In this document: positions 30,467 to 39,123 of the stretch, piece after piece
Numbering within the stretch: the stretch's first letter is position 1
Layout of the letters: the number at the start of each line of letters is the position of its first letter
Origin: Candidatus Poribacteria bacterium
Lineage (GTDB): Bacteria > Poribacteria > WGA-4E > WGA-3G
Length of the DNA stretch: 47,501 bases
Direction of reading: 5' to 3'
Assembly (NCBI GenBank): GCA_009839745.1
Contig: VXPE01000101.1
Coordinates: 1 to 47,501, forward strand
Translations under genes and position numbers: made by a program
The notes under the pieces: generated by a model
Seen by the model: only the letters and a program-made list of their open reading frames with translations
Database searches by the model: none
What the model was told of the DNA's origin: nothing

Positions 30467-32116
30467 TCAAGAAGCAGAAGTTTCTCGTCGGAAATGCTTA
30501 AAAACTGTCTTGACTTCAGTAGGGGTATGATGTTCCGCTAACATTTCTACCAAAGCGGTTTCAAGACAATCATATCTGTTGGTTCCAATTCGGTACACGT
30601 TAGATGTCGTGTCTCCGGTCCCTGGATTATATCGACGGCAGAAAACTGATGGGAGCAAAGTTCTTTGCCTGTTGGATACATTCACACTTGGTTTCCGATG
30701 ACCCTCTTCAATGGACCGGACAGTTTCTTGTGCTACTTTTTCCCAAGTGAATTTTTGCGCCAAACGCTTTGCGGCGGTTTCACATTCGGCGCGTGTATGA
30801 GAAGGTTTTAACCACTGATTTACCACGTTGGACAACTCAGGCATCGGGACGCGGAAATTACCGCCTCCACGCCATTCCGATTTCACGACAGTACCAGCAC
30901 CCTCGACCTCTGGAGGCAGTCCATATTTCGTCAGAGCGACACATGGTGTGCCGTCCGCCATCGCCTCTAAAACCAACGAAAGTGGTGTTCCCGGAATCGC
31001 AGGGAAACAGACAAGATCAAGTGCCTGAAAGAAAATAGGGAGAACCGAACGGGTCTCCTCATCATTTGCACTAAAAATTACCACATTGTCTGGCGGATTT
31101 TTATAATATTCCGCTAAAAATGAATCGTAGACAAAAATCGCAAGATGTGGATTGGCATGAGCGAACGCAGAAACCAGTTCCGCCCCAAAGTTGGGTTCAA
31201 ATCCAGAAATCAATCCTACAACGGGCTGTTGTGAAAACATCGGTTTTTCAAAGAGAGTGGCGGTATATTGCTTCGCCAGCGGTTTGCCTATAGGTTCACC
31301 AACGTTGATACCGTTCGGAATAACGCTGACACCCTCTCCCGGAACACCATATTCCGTCAGCCAGTCCTTTACCCATGAAGATCTGACGATTAGCGTGTCG
31401 TTTGCGTTTTGGAGGGCATAGATATTTAGAAGCGTTTCAAGTGTTGAACCTTGTAACTTCTGAACATCTTCTATACAGTGAACAATTGGCACACCGGGAA
31501 GCTGATAGTATAAGAGATCATCTGTCAAAAATTGAGAGAGGAGTAGGATACCATCGTATCCATTCATTGCATACCAAGATGGAGTGAAAGCACTGCTTTT
31601 TTCTGTCTCTATATCCCGAATCCGGATATTCCCATAACCTTGAAAGTCCTGCGGTTTTGAGTCTTCTTCTCCTGCTTTGGAAAAAGTAAGGGTTTCCAAG
31701 TCTGCGAATTGCGTCAAGTGCGTCAGGAGTTGATAGCGATTCAGATTTGTTGTATGGTCCAGAGATGTTTTCTCGTTTGTAAAGTGGAACGGCACCAACA
31801 ATTTCGGTTTCCCATCCTTCTGTTTCCAACTGTCTGTATCCCGTTTCGCGGCTCCATCTATTGCGCTTAAAAGGGAGCCTTTCTGTCCAAGCCGTTCCAA
31901 ACGTTCAATCCCGTCGAAGATAGACTCGACTTTATATTCTTGCTTGAGTGCCTCAACGATTTGGTATTGCGTCTGTGTGCCATAGCGACTTAGAATTTCC
32001 CATTCTACATCGTTGAGTTGAACGATATCATTCGTTTCAAGATCTGCGACATATTTCCGACCCTCTTGTTCAAATTTACGGTGTCGGTTCAGGCGGTAGT
32101 GAGCGTGAAGTGTCAT
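30467..32116 (-). CDS. RRE/PqqD-like domain fused to degenerate GT-B glycosyltransferase (module 3, second of pair)
   Basis: The 549-residue protein has a PqqD/RRE-like domain (HRKFEQEGRKYVADLETN, EWEILSRYG, KGSLL, about 10-85) and a GT4-like body with GVSVIPNGINVGEPIGKP. PGTPLSLVLEAMADGTP replaces the EX7E motif, with Gly for the first Glu, as in the other second-position enzymes. The shared C-terminal segment is ALVEMLAEHHTPTEVKTVF. It is clearly homologous to 18234-19916 at protein and DNA level. TGGAGGCGAATAGACT precedes the ATG, 21 bases after the upstream GT. It may bind the acceptor rather than transfer sugar. Confidence 0.82.
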   Translation of the reverse strand: MTLHAHYRLNRHRKFEQEGRKYVADLETNDIVQLNDVEWEILSRYGTQTQYQIVEALKQEYKVESIFDGIERLERLGQKGSLLSAIDGAAKRDTDSWKQKDGKPKLLVPFHFTNEKTSLDHTTNLNRYQLLTHLTQFADLETLTFSKAGEEDSKPQDFQGYGNIRIRDIETEKSSAFTPSWYAMNGYDGILLLSQFLTDDLLYYQLPGVPIVHCIEDVQKLQGSTLETLLNIYALQNANDTLIVRSSWVKDWLTEYGVPGEGVSVIPNGINVGEPIGKPLAKQYTATLFEKPMFSQQPVVGLISGFEPNFGAELVSAFAHANPHLAIFVYDSFLAEYYKNPPDNVVIFSANDEETRSVLPIFFQALDLVCFPAIPGTPLSLVLEAMADGTPCVALTKYGLPPEVEGAGTVVKSEWRGGGNFRVPMPELSNVVNQWLKPSHTRAECETAAKRLAQKFTWEKVAQETVRSIEEGHRKPSVNVSNRQRTLLPSVFCRRYNPGTGDTTSNVYRIGTNRYDCLETALVEMLAEHHTPTEVKTVFKHFRRETSAS

Positions 32117-32137
32117 AGTCTATTCGCCTCCATTTTC

Positions 32138-33853
32138 TTAAGCGGTTGCCTGGATTAAGCCACGAACCCTTTGAAGAATTGTTTTCGCCTCTGCTTCATC
32201 TTCAATGAATTCAGCAAGAAGTGCCTCTGCTTCCCTTGCTGTATGGTTTCTCAAAAGCGTTATCACAAGCCCGTCTTCAACACGCTGGGAATAGAGGGCA
32301 TCTCCCATTAGAGAACACTGGTAGTGCTTGTTCATACTCAACAGGATAGACTTGTATTTGAGATGATGTTGCTTCGGATTTGATACTTCAATGTCAGGTG
32401 TGAAGGCATTCAAGAGTTTATTTGGACTCACAAGTTGCCTTTTTTTGTGAAGTGATTCAAAGAGTTGGATGATACGTCGTGCGGTTTTATCCCAAGTGAA
32501 CGATAATGCGCGTTTTCTCGCTTTTTGGGACAGTGTTTGCCGCATGCCATCGTCGCTCAATAGTCGGTTAATCTTCTCCGAAAAATCTATCGGGGACGGG
32601 TAACTCACAAGAGTCCCTATATCTTGATCGAAATTCTCAGCATCGGCGATTAATCCTGCATCCCCGACGACTGAAGGCACGCCGTCAAAATTGGGAACGA
32701 TCGGTGGAACGCCACACGCCATCGCTTCAAGAACCGTCAATCCAAAGGTTTCCTCACCTGACATTGAAAGGAAACAGTAGACGTCAAATGCGTTATAGAC
32801 CATCGGCAACTTCTCGCGCGGATGGAATCCAGCATAGACGAGATTATCAGGGAGTTCCCGCAATTGATACCTTCCGAAGTGTGGTCCCGCAATTAAAAAC
32901 AACAGGTGCGGATTCAACTCAGCAAGTTTCAAGTAGACAGAAGCCCCTTTTTCTGATTGCACTCGCGAGAGATAGCCGACTGTGGGAGTCGTCACGATTC
33001 GGTCGTCTCCTACATGTTCGGCAAGTTCCTTTTTTGCTGTTTCTTTCTCCATCGGACAGAACAGAGCGGAATCTACACCGTTGCGGAGTGTGTTAAAGAA
33101 ACTCGTATCCCAGACGTAATTTGCATAGAACTCACGGACATAATCCGATGGCGCTGTGAAAGCATCAAAATCCCGCATCGCTGCGTAATGCCGCAACATT
33201 GAATTGAGTGCGTTTCCACCATGTCCACGGGGAGCATGGCATTGTACAAGAATAGGCGGCAGTTCTTTGTGTTGATAGAGCGGTAGGAGCCATGTTTCGT
33301 GGTCGCGATGTAAGGTGAGAATGCCGAAATAGATTTCGTTAAGCCTTCGGCTGAGTCTACCGAAGTCAGACACCCTAATATCAACTTCATACACGTTAGC
33401 CGCCAACTTCCGATTTTGGTTGCCTGCAAAATGGAGATCTACGTATTTGGTGAGATGTTCAAACATGTAAGACAGTGCCATGTTTGTTCCGGCATATAGC
33501 GTTTCAATATCAAAGAACGAGTCAGTGGTGATGTTAGGTATCATAACAAGCAACTTTCGCCGTTTATCTTCTATAGCGAAAGTTTCTCTGAGATTTTCAC
33601 CCCGATTGAATAGCAAACCTTCCCCTTCAAATTCTGCACATCTCTCAAACGCCTCAAGAATCTCGTCTTCTGGATAAGAGGTATTCAACGTCTGAACAAT
33701 TTCTTCACTCGTCTGCTCTTCCGCCAGTTTCAAGATGTCAACCATCACGGCAGAAATCTCTACGACCCGTGCTTTCTCGATATCTGCAGCATAAAGGACA
33801 CCATCTTCCTCAAAGAGGCAGAATCGGTGTAAAACTCTTGGGAAATCAAACAC
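32138..33853 (-). CDS. RRE/PqqD-like domain fused to canonical GT4 glycosyltransferase (module 3, first of pair)
   Basis: The GTG at 33853 is chosen since GGAGGAAAAC lies immediately before it; a TTG four codons upstream has no ribosome site. The 571-residue enzyme has a PqqD/RRE-like domain (about 5-85: FCLFEEDGVLYAADIEKA, MVDILKLAEE, EGLLF) and GT4 motifs QCHAPRGHGG, YLSRVQSEKGAS and an intact EX7E (Glu about 368 and 376 in EETFGLTVLE). The C-terminus GLVITLLRNHTAREAEALL is the family's end. Long stretches of DNA are nearly identical to the module 2 enzyme, including parts of the region upstream of the start and repeat R1 at the same distance. First gene of module 3. Confidence 0.85.
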   Translation of the reverse strand: MFDFPRVLHRFCLFEEDGVLYAADIEKARVVEISAVMVDILKLAEEQTSEEIVQTLNTSYPEDEILEAFERCAEFEGEGLLFNRGENLRETFAIEDKRRKLLVMIPNITTDSFFDIETLYAGTNMALSYMFEHLTKYVDLHFAGNQNRKLAANVYEVDIRVSDFGRLSRRLNEIYFGILTLHRDHETWLLPLYQHKELPPILVQCHAPRGHGGNALNSMLRHYAAMRDFDAFTAPSDYVREFYANYVWDTSFFNTLRNGVDSALFCPMEKETAKKELAEHVGDDRIVTTPTVGYLSRVQSEKGASVYLKLAELNPHLLFLIAGPHFGRYQLRELPDNLVYAGFHPREKLPMVYNAFDVYCFLSMSGEETFGLTVLEAMACGVPPIVPNFDGVPSVVGDAGLIADAENFDQDIGTLVSYPSPIDFSEKINRLLSDDGMRQTLSQKARKRALSFTWDKTARRIIQLFESLHKKRQLVSPNKLLNAFTPDIEVSNPKQHHLKYKSILLSMNKHYQCSLMGDALYSQRVEDGLVITLLRNHTAREAEALLAEFIEDEAEAKTILQRVRGLIQATA

Positions 33854-33887
33854 GTTTTCCTCCAACTTTTTTGTTGTTTATGATCGG

Positions 33888-33930
33888 GCTTTTAAAATTA
33901 AGGACACAACATATTCAGGCAAGGGATGCA
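33888..33930 (-). repeat. Dispersed repeat R1, copy e
   Basis: Minus-strand reading ends GTGTCCTTAATTTTAAAAGC, 34 bases before the GTG of the module 3 GT. Copy c stands at practically the same distance before the module 2 GT. It is a possible promoter source for module 3. Confidence 0.7.
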
Positions 33931-34030
33931 AGATTTAGAAAAAGGGGGAGTGGCATTACTCGCTCAACCAAAGAGATTGGCTTAGAGAGATACAAATCTG
34001 GATGGTTTACAACGTTTGAGGTATGAAAAA

Positions 34031-35500
34031 CTATTCCTTTTCCCAGCGAAACCGCGTTTCTCTGCAACCTCCGAGACGCTGAAGTTTTTCACTAATCCTC
34101 ACCGTTTGTTCAATCAGGAGATCCTCGCTCCCGATAGATTCAACATTGAGCCTCAACAAGGGTTCCGTGTTCGATTTCCGCAGATTAAACCGCCAATTCC
34201 CCTGACCACGACCATTAGCAGCAGGTAGACGGAAACCTGTGTGAAATCTGACCGACAAACCATCAACTGACATTTCAATACAAGGGTGATTCCCCAAAGC
34301 GTATAGTGTCTGTTGAACGCCCTCCATAGCATCTCGCATGTGCCGCTCGGTTTCAAAGGAGAAGTTAATTTCACCTGAAACAGGATATGCCGATCGGAAA
34401 CGATCAACAGATTCAGCGAGTGATGTCCGGTTTGCGCTGAGATATTCAAGGATGAGTAATAAGGGAATCATCCCGTTATCCGTATAGAAATTGTCTTTGA
34501 AGTAATAGTGTCCGCTTGCTTCCCCCGCGAAGAGTGCGCCGGTCTCCTGCATGCGGGTTTTGATAAACGAGTGTCCACACTTGTTGAGAAGCGGTGTGCC
34601 ATTCGCAGAAACCACAGCGTTCTCTACTGCCCAGACGGCTCTTGGATCAAAGATGACAGTCTGTTCTCCTTTCTCTTGAAGGAGTTTTTCGGCAAGCAAC
34701 GCTGTAATGTAGCACCCCTCGACAAACGCCCCGTCTTCATCAAAGAAGAAACATCTGTCGGCATCTGCGTCCCATGCGACCGCCAAATCTGCTTTTGTTC
34801 GTTTAACCGCCTGTGTGGTTAATTCCCGATTTTCGGGTCTCAAGGGGTCAGGTCTGCCGGCGGGAATCTTGGAGAATGTGCCATCGGGTTGGGTAAATAA
34901 TCGCTCACATATCTGGATGGGTGTCTCTGCTAACAGACGTTCGGCAATCTGTCCAGCAAGCCCACTGTTGGCATTGATGACAATCCGCTTGCTGGAGAAC
35001 TGAGGCAAGTTTGTGAATGCGAGAAGGTGCTTCATATAGACATTCAGGAATGGAATAGGTTCAGGGATTGCGCGACCGTGTGTTTTTTGTTTCCGAGATA
35101 GGATGCCGTTTTTGAGGGTATCGCGGATATCAAAGAGACCGGTATCGGCGGATAGTGGTGCGGCATGCCGGCGGACGAGTTTCATACCGTTATATTCAGC
35201 TGGGTTGTGAGAGGCTGAAACGATGATGCCACCATCTGTTTGGTAATGCACGACAGCGAAATAGAGCATATCGGTCGAAATCTGACCAAGGTTGAGGACT
35301 TCAACACCCGAGTCTACAAGTCCTTCAGCAACCTGCTGCCAGAGTTGTGGTGAACTTTCGCGGACATCGTGTCCGAGGGCAACAATTTTGGGTTGGAAGC
35401 GATTTGCGAAGGCGCGGGCGATTTGATAAAAATCTGTCGGTTGAAAGTCAACACCGAAAACGCCACGAATATCATATGCCCTAAATATGTCACGATTCAT
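34031..35500 (-). CDS. Phosphomannomutase / phosphoglucomutase (alpha-D-phosphohexomutase)
   Basis: The 489-residue cytoplasmic enzyme interconverts hexose 6- and 1-phosphates. It begins MNRDIFRAYDIRGVFG, has the phosphoserine loop IVSASHNPAEYNGMKL, the metal loop AWDADADRCFFFDEDG, the sugar loop GEASGHYYF, and a C-terminal phosphate-binding RKSNTEPLLRLNVE. Length and motifs fit bifunctional PMM/PGM (AlgC-like). The ATG at 35500 has GGAGACTTTCA upstream; an in-frame ATG at 35530 overlaps the preceding stop as ATGA and could be used by coupling. It probably feeds GDP-mannose or UDP-glucose precursors to surface polymers or to the glycosyltransferases of this window. Confidence 0.9.
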   Translation of the reverse strand: MNRDIFRAYDIRGVFGVDFQPTDFYQIARAFANRFQPKIVALGHDVRESSPQLWQQVAEGLVDSGVEVLNLGQISTDMLYFAVVHYQTDGGIIVSASHNPAEYNGMKLVRRHAAPLSADTGLFDIRDTLKNGILSRKQKTHGRAIPEPIPFLNVYMKHLLAFTNLPQFSSKRIVINANSGLAGQIAERLLAETPIQICERLFTQPDGTFSKIPAGRPDPLRPENRELTTQAVKRTKADLAVAWDADADRCFFFDEDGAFVEGCYITALLAEKLLQEKGEQTVIFDPRAVWAVENAVVSANGTPLLNKCGHSFIKTRMQETGALFAGEASGHYYFKDNFYTDNGMIPLLLILEYLSANRTSLAESVDRFRSAYPVSGEINFSFETERHMRDAMEGVQQTLYALGNHPCIEMSVDGLSVRFHTGFRLPAANGRGQGNWRFNLRKSNTEPLLRLNVESIGSEDLLIEQTVRISEKLQRLGGCRETRFRWEKE

Positions 35501-35526
35501 TGAAAGTCTCCGTTTTGGAAGTGTTC

Positions 35527-35637
35527 TCATGCATACGCCAGCCGCTCTGGAACGTCAATGTCAATCCAATCCGCACCTGTTTTATTTACGAGGCGAACTA
35601 ATGAGAATTGCCTCCCTATAAATCGAGACACGTTCAT
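35527..35637 (-). pseudogene. Possible 3' remnant of a sugar nucleotidyltransferase (36 aa)
   Basis: The short frame ends GADWIDIDVPERLAYA, closely resembling the C-terminal 'W.DIDTPEDLAYA' of NTP_transferase sugar-1-phosphate nucleotidyltransferases. Only 36 codons remain. It overlaps both neighbours in the ATGA manner. Such an enzyme would act next to the phosphohexomutase, so a deletion of its 5' part is plausible. It could also be a coincidental frame. Confidence 0.4.
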
Positions 35638-35951
35638 TTGTCGATATAGCGGATTTTGCACGTATCCAGCGAAACGATTACCGTTCCACGTATATTCACC
35701 TTGTGCATTGCCCCGTCAACAATATCCTTTTTGGGTTTTGCACAATCGGCTTGCACGAAACAAAGCCTGCCTGTATCGACAAAAAAGCGTCTACCCTCAC
35801 TGTCCGTGAATTCGCCGTCTCCGTCAAGTGTGTTGAATTCATAGTATCTATACGGAAGTGTGTTGATTTTATTCCAATCAAATTCGTCAAGATAGCTCGG
35901 ATCCGCGATATACCAAAGCCCGTTTACATCTCTCAAAATAACGTCAATCAT
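35634..35951 (-). CDS. Hypothetical protein, 105 aa
   Basis: I do not recognise this product. It is soluble and acidic: MIDVILRDVNGLWYIADPSY, then YYEFNTLDGDGEFTDSEGRR, FFVDTGRLCFVQADC and ending KIRYIDK. No membrane segment or signal peptide is seen. The ATG at 35951 is a guess, since an upstream ATG at 35987 is also in frame and neither has a strong ribosome site. Its stop overlaps the start of the nucleotidyltransferase remnant. R1 lies 49 bases upstream of 35987. Confidence 0.5.
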   Translation of the reverse strand: MIDVILRDVNGLWYIADPSYLDEFDWNKINTLPYRYYEFNTLDGDGEFTDSEGRRFFVDTGRLCFVQADCAKPKKDIVDGAMHKVNIRGTVIVSLDTCKIRYIDK

Positions 35952-36035
35952 TATTTTTAATGCCTTAAATATAATCTCACTCTGCAAATCGTCGATTCAT
36001 ATTTGCCTCCGCAACATCACTCTTAAAGTGTGATG

Positions 36036-36083
36036 CCCCTTTATAATTAAGGACACAACTTTAGGGTGAAAAGGGGGCATCAT
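36036..36083 (-). repeat. Dispersed repeat R1, copy f
   Basis: Minus-strand reading ends GTGTCCTTAATTATAAAGGG, facing the hypothetical gene at 35634. The rest of 35988-36134 shows no gene. Confidence 0.65.
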
Positions 36084-36134
36084 TTGTAGCAAAACACTCT
36101 TTTCAGGAAACTCTGTAAAAATTTTGAATTTAAT

Positions 36135-36163
36135 TTGCAATTGCGAATGGAATAGTGTATAAT
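36135..36163 (+). promoter_or_regulatory. Sigma-70-type promoter for tRNA-Asn
   Basis: TTGCAA (36135-36140), a 17-base spacer and a perfect TATAAT (36158-36163) stand 11 bases before the tRNA. Confidence 0.75.
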
Positions 36164-36174
36164 TACATTAACAT

Positions 36175-36247
36175 TCCCCCATAGCTCAGTTGGTAGAGCA
36201 GATGGCTGTTAACCATCGTGTCGGCGGTTCGAGTCCGTCTGGGGGAG
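36175..36247 (+). tRNA. tRNA-Asn (anticodon GTT)
   Basis: The 73-base gene folds as a full cloverleaf: acceptor TCCCCCA/TGGGGGA, D arm GCTC..GAGC, anticodon arm GATGG-CTGTTAA-CCATC with anticodon GTT, and T arm GGCGG-TTCGAGT-CCGTC, with G as discriminator. CCA is not encoded. Confidence 0.95.
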
Positions 36248-36360
36248 CTCTCAATTTTGCTGACGGGCTTTGCCACTCATTTTGGTTGTCAAGGTCCGTC
36301 AGCAAAAATTTTTAACCTGTTCCTGTCCAAACTCGCCTTATCTCTCCAGTGGAGGTCAAG

Positions 36361-37185
36361 ATGCCTAAGAAATTTACCGATGCTCAGCTTGATGAACTCT
36401 TAGCGAAAGGCTACTTAATTGTACCCGACTACTATTCAGGTGAGCAACTTGCGGAGATGCAGGCTGCTCAACGCCGTGTACTCCCGACATGGGAAGAAGT
36501 TAAGGATGATCCACCGCCCGGTAGAGCGACTTTGACCGAATTCCCGCCCGCTGAAATGGCTTTATTACGTGCGATCGTGGACCACGACGCATGGGAATTC
36601 GCACGTAAGTTTCTGAAAACGGAGCGTATTCACTACCGTGCTGGGTGTATGATTGCACGCTACCCTGGATTTAAGGGACCCGGTGTCGATAGCGATCCGA
36701 GCAATTTGCACATTGATAACGGCAACAACTCACTGCTACCACAGTCCGAGAGTGCACGTGAATTCGGGCAAATCGGCTTTTGGGTACACCTTGAGGATGT
36801 TGACGCAGACCAAGCACCGCTGAGACTCCTCGCGAAGGAACACGGGCGGGATACCGCTAAATATGAACCCCTTGTTTGTAAAGGCGGAACTGTCTGTATC
36901 TTCAACAACTATACGCTGCACTCAGCAAGCGATTACCTGCGGGAAGATGGACAACGCTTCACGTGGGGATTCGGCTTAGGACGGGCAGACCACTACTGGG
37001 AAGGCTTCCGGCACTATACAGACAAAGGTCGAAATCCGACGTTCTCGAAATTCATCGGCACGCTGACAGGCGCAGAGCGCGAGGTCTTTCGGTTCCCACC
37101 TGCTGGACATCCATACTATACGCCGCAGACGCTTCAGGCATTAGAAGAACAGTATCCCGGCTGGAACGCCCGCGGTGAGTATTAA
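36361..37185 (+). CDS. Phytanoyl-CoA dioxygenase (PhyH)-family Fe(II)/2-oxoglutarate oxygenase
   Basis: The 274-residue enzyme has a PhyH fold. The iron-binding HxD appears as LHIDNGNN (His and Asp about residues 120-122), and the distal His and Arg in YTLHSASDYLREDGQRFTW. MIARYPGFKGPG and LRLLAKEHGRD are typical flanking pieces. It probably hydroxylates a small organic compound; many such genes with unknown substrates occur in poribacterial genomes. The ATG at 36361 is chosen because GGAGG lies eight bases before it. It converges with the TPP enzyme gene, the coding ends overlapping by 4 bases. Confidence 0.85.
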   Translation: MPKKFTDAQLDELLAKGYLIVPDYYSGEQLAEMQAAQRRVLPTWEEVKDDPPPGRATLTEFPPAEMALLRAIVDHDAWEFARKFLKTERIHYRAGCMIARYPGFKGPGVDSDPSNLHIDNGNNSLLPQSESAREFGQIGFWVHLEDVDADQAPLRLLAKEHGRDTAKYEPLVCKGGTVCIFNNYTLHSASDYLREDGQRFTWGFGLGRADHYWEGFRHYTDKGRNPTFSKFIGTLTGAEREVFRFPPAGHPYYTPQTLQALEEQYPGWNARGEY

Positions 37186-38816
37186 AAAGCCGTTTTTCGG
37201 AGCGGTTCGGACATCAGCCATCCGATGACGTTGACGATGTCGTCCTGCCGGTCCTGTAGCATCACTTCGATGAGTGCAGGTTTTTCGGCAGCGAGGGCAT
37301 CCCGTAACGTGTCCTTAAAGTCCGCCAAATTCTCGACCCGCTCGGCATACGCACCGAAAGACCTTGCGAATTCGACGAAATTCGGATTGAGCAGGTCGGT
37401 GTCGATTGTGCGTCCTTCACACCCTTTCTGTTGAGACCCCTTAATCGCTGACAATGCGCCGTCGTTCACCACAATCGCAACGACATTGATGCCGTATTTC
37501 ATAGCGGTTGCCATTTCCACGGCTCCCATCAGGAACCCGCCGTCCCCACTGAAACAGATGACAGGTCGATCGGGATAAGCGACCTTCGCACCGATCGCCG
37601 CAGGATACGCATGTCCTAAGGCGACACCGATATTGGGATAGAGGAACGTCCTCGGATCGTAGACCGGAAATTCACCAAAAGAGGCGTAACCGAGCGCATG
37701 GACATCAATAGCGTAGATGGTGTCTCGTGGTAGCACGTCCTGTAGTTCATGAATGACCGGCAGCGGGGGTTGTGCGTCAAATGCCTGTCGGAGTTGCGCC
37801 AGTGTTTCATCCCACCCGTTTTCACCCGGGGCAACGTCCTCGATGAGTGCCTGCAACGTCAGTTTCAGATCACCCACCACACCTATATCACACGGATATT
37901 CAAGCCCAATCTCATCGGCATCTTCGTCTATTTGGATGAAGGGTTGCGGGAGTTCCAGACTCCAATTTCGGGTATCAATAGAGGTAAACCGGGGCCCGAT
38001 CCCGATTAAACAATCCGTCCGTTGGAGTGCCTCGCGTCCGAGGTAGCCGTAGCAAATCTGGAGTGCCAACGGATGATCTTCTGACAAAACGCCTTTTGCA
38101 TTACGGGTAACAATGACGGGAGCATTCAGTTTTTCAGCGAGGAGACGTAACTCGTTTCGAGCGTTTGAGTGAAAGACAGCGGAACCGGCGAAAATCAGGG
38201 GCATCTTGGCATTTTGGATTGTTTCGACCGCGGTGCTCAGGGATGCATCATCAGGAGCGGATAATTCAGGGCGTTCGACACGCGGTGGGATTCGGACATC
38301 TCCGTCACCGGTGACGACATCCATCGGGAATTCCAGCATGGTGGGTCCCGGTCTCCCAGTGCGCATCGCTTTAAAGGCGTTTTCAATGACGACAGGAATC
38401 TCAGCGACGGTATGTGCAATCGCGCAGTATTTGGTAATCGACTCGAAAAACTGCATCTGATCCAAGCCGTGGAACATCTTGCTCGGATGTTTACTGTAGA
38501 GACTGGAATCGCTCTGTCCCGTAATCAGCAGGACAGGTGCACAATCCGTGAACGCCTCTAAAATCCCCGTCGAGGCGTTACTGGCACCCGGTCCCGGCAC
38601 GGTGATAGCGACACCGGGTTCACCTGTTGCGCGCGCAAAGCCATCCGCCATCTGCGTCGCCGCGTATTCATGTCGGACGAGGTAGTGGTCGATTGTGCCT
38701 TCGCCGCGTCGCAGCAGGGCATCGTAGATTTGGATGTTTTGGGTGCCGGGCATCCCGAAAACCGCCGAAACGCCTTGTGCTTTCAAACATTCAATGATTA
38801 TATCTCCGCCTTTCAC
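37182..38816 (-). CDS. Thiamine-pyrophosphate enzyme of the acetolactate synthase family
   Basis: This 544-residue protein has the three domains of the family. The N-terminal domain has GMPGTQNIQIYD and the catalytic Glu in VRHEYAATQMADGFAR. The central domain has PLIFAGSAVF. The C-terminal TPP domain has GDGGFLMGAVEMATA with the metal-binding end NDGALSAIKG. No regulatory small subunit is nearby, so a biosynthetic acetolactate synthase is less likely than a decarboxylase or lyase acting on another 2-keto acid. GTG start at 38816; its ribosome site AAAGGAGACTCATAA lies within the end of the small upstream frame, whose stop touches the start. Products are cytoplasmic. Confidence 0.85.
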   Translation of the reverse strand: MKGGDIIIECLKAQGVSAVFGMPGTQNIQIYDALLRRGEGTIDHYLVRHEYAATQMADGFARATGEPGVAITVPGPGASNASTGILEAFTDCAPVLLITGQSDSSLYSKHPSKMFHGLDQMQFFESITKYCAIAHTVAEIPVVIENAFKAMRTGRPGPTMLEFPMDVVTGDGDVRIPPRVERPELSAPDDASLSTAVETIQNAKMPLIFAGSAVFHSNARNELRLLAEKLNAPVIVTRNAKGVLSEDHPLALQICYGYLGREALQRTDCLIGIGPRFTSIDTRNWSLELPQPFIQIDEDADEIGLEYPCDIGVVGDLKLTLQALIEDVAPGENGWDETLAQLRQAFDAQPPLPVIHELQDVLPRDTIYAIDVHALGYASFGEFPVYDPRTFLYPNIGVALGHAYPAAIGAKVAYPDRPVICFSGDGGFLMGAVEMATAMKYGINVVAIVVNDGALSAIKGSQQKGCEGRTIDTDLLNPNFVEFARSFGAYAERVENLADFKDTLRDALAAEKPALIEVMLQDRQDDIVNVIGWLMSEPLRKTAF

Positions 38817-38954
38817 TTATGAGTCTCCTTTGTGTTCTCTGAGAAAATTTTCTAACCACGCATCGGGATCGTATCCGAATCGGCGTAAGAGTTGGCAGCC
38901 GACACGTTTTAGAAAATTTGGGATAAGATTAAAGAGTTTAAGTCGCCAATTCAT
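38817..38954 (-). CDS. Small basic amphipathic protein, 45 aa, coupled to the TPP enzyme
   Basis: The frame encodes MNWRLKLFNLIPNFLKRVGC followed by QLLRRFGYDPDAWLENFLRE and HKGDS. Its TAA directly abuts the GTG of the TPP gene and it contains that gene's ribosome site, so translation would be coupled. The N-terminal half is basic and amphipathic. There is no good ribosome site of its own and I recognise no family. It may be real or a leader-like frame. Confidence 0.4.
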   Translation of the reverse strand: MNWRLKLFNLIPNFLKRVGCQLLRRFGYDPDAWLENFLREHKGDS

Positions 38955-39123
38955 TTTTTAACTTGTTGTTCTTGGGCTGCTCTCCATTACATTACGAGCA
39001 GGTTTCTGGTTAATTTATACTGGATTTGGGAATTTTGACGCTTCTTCGCCAAAACATTAAACCTTTAGCCTGCAACAATACGCAAAAATACCGGATTTAG
39101 TCTGGGAATAGACTCAATCCATA

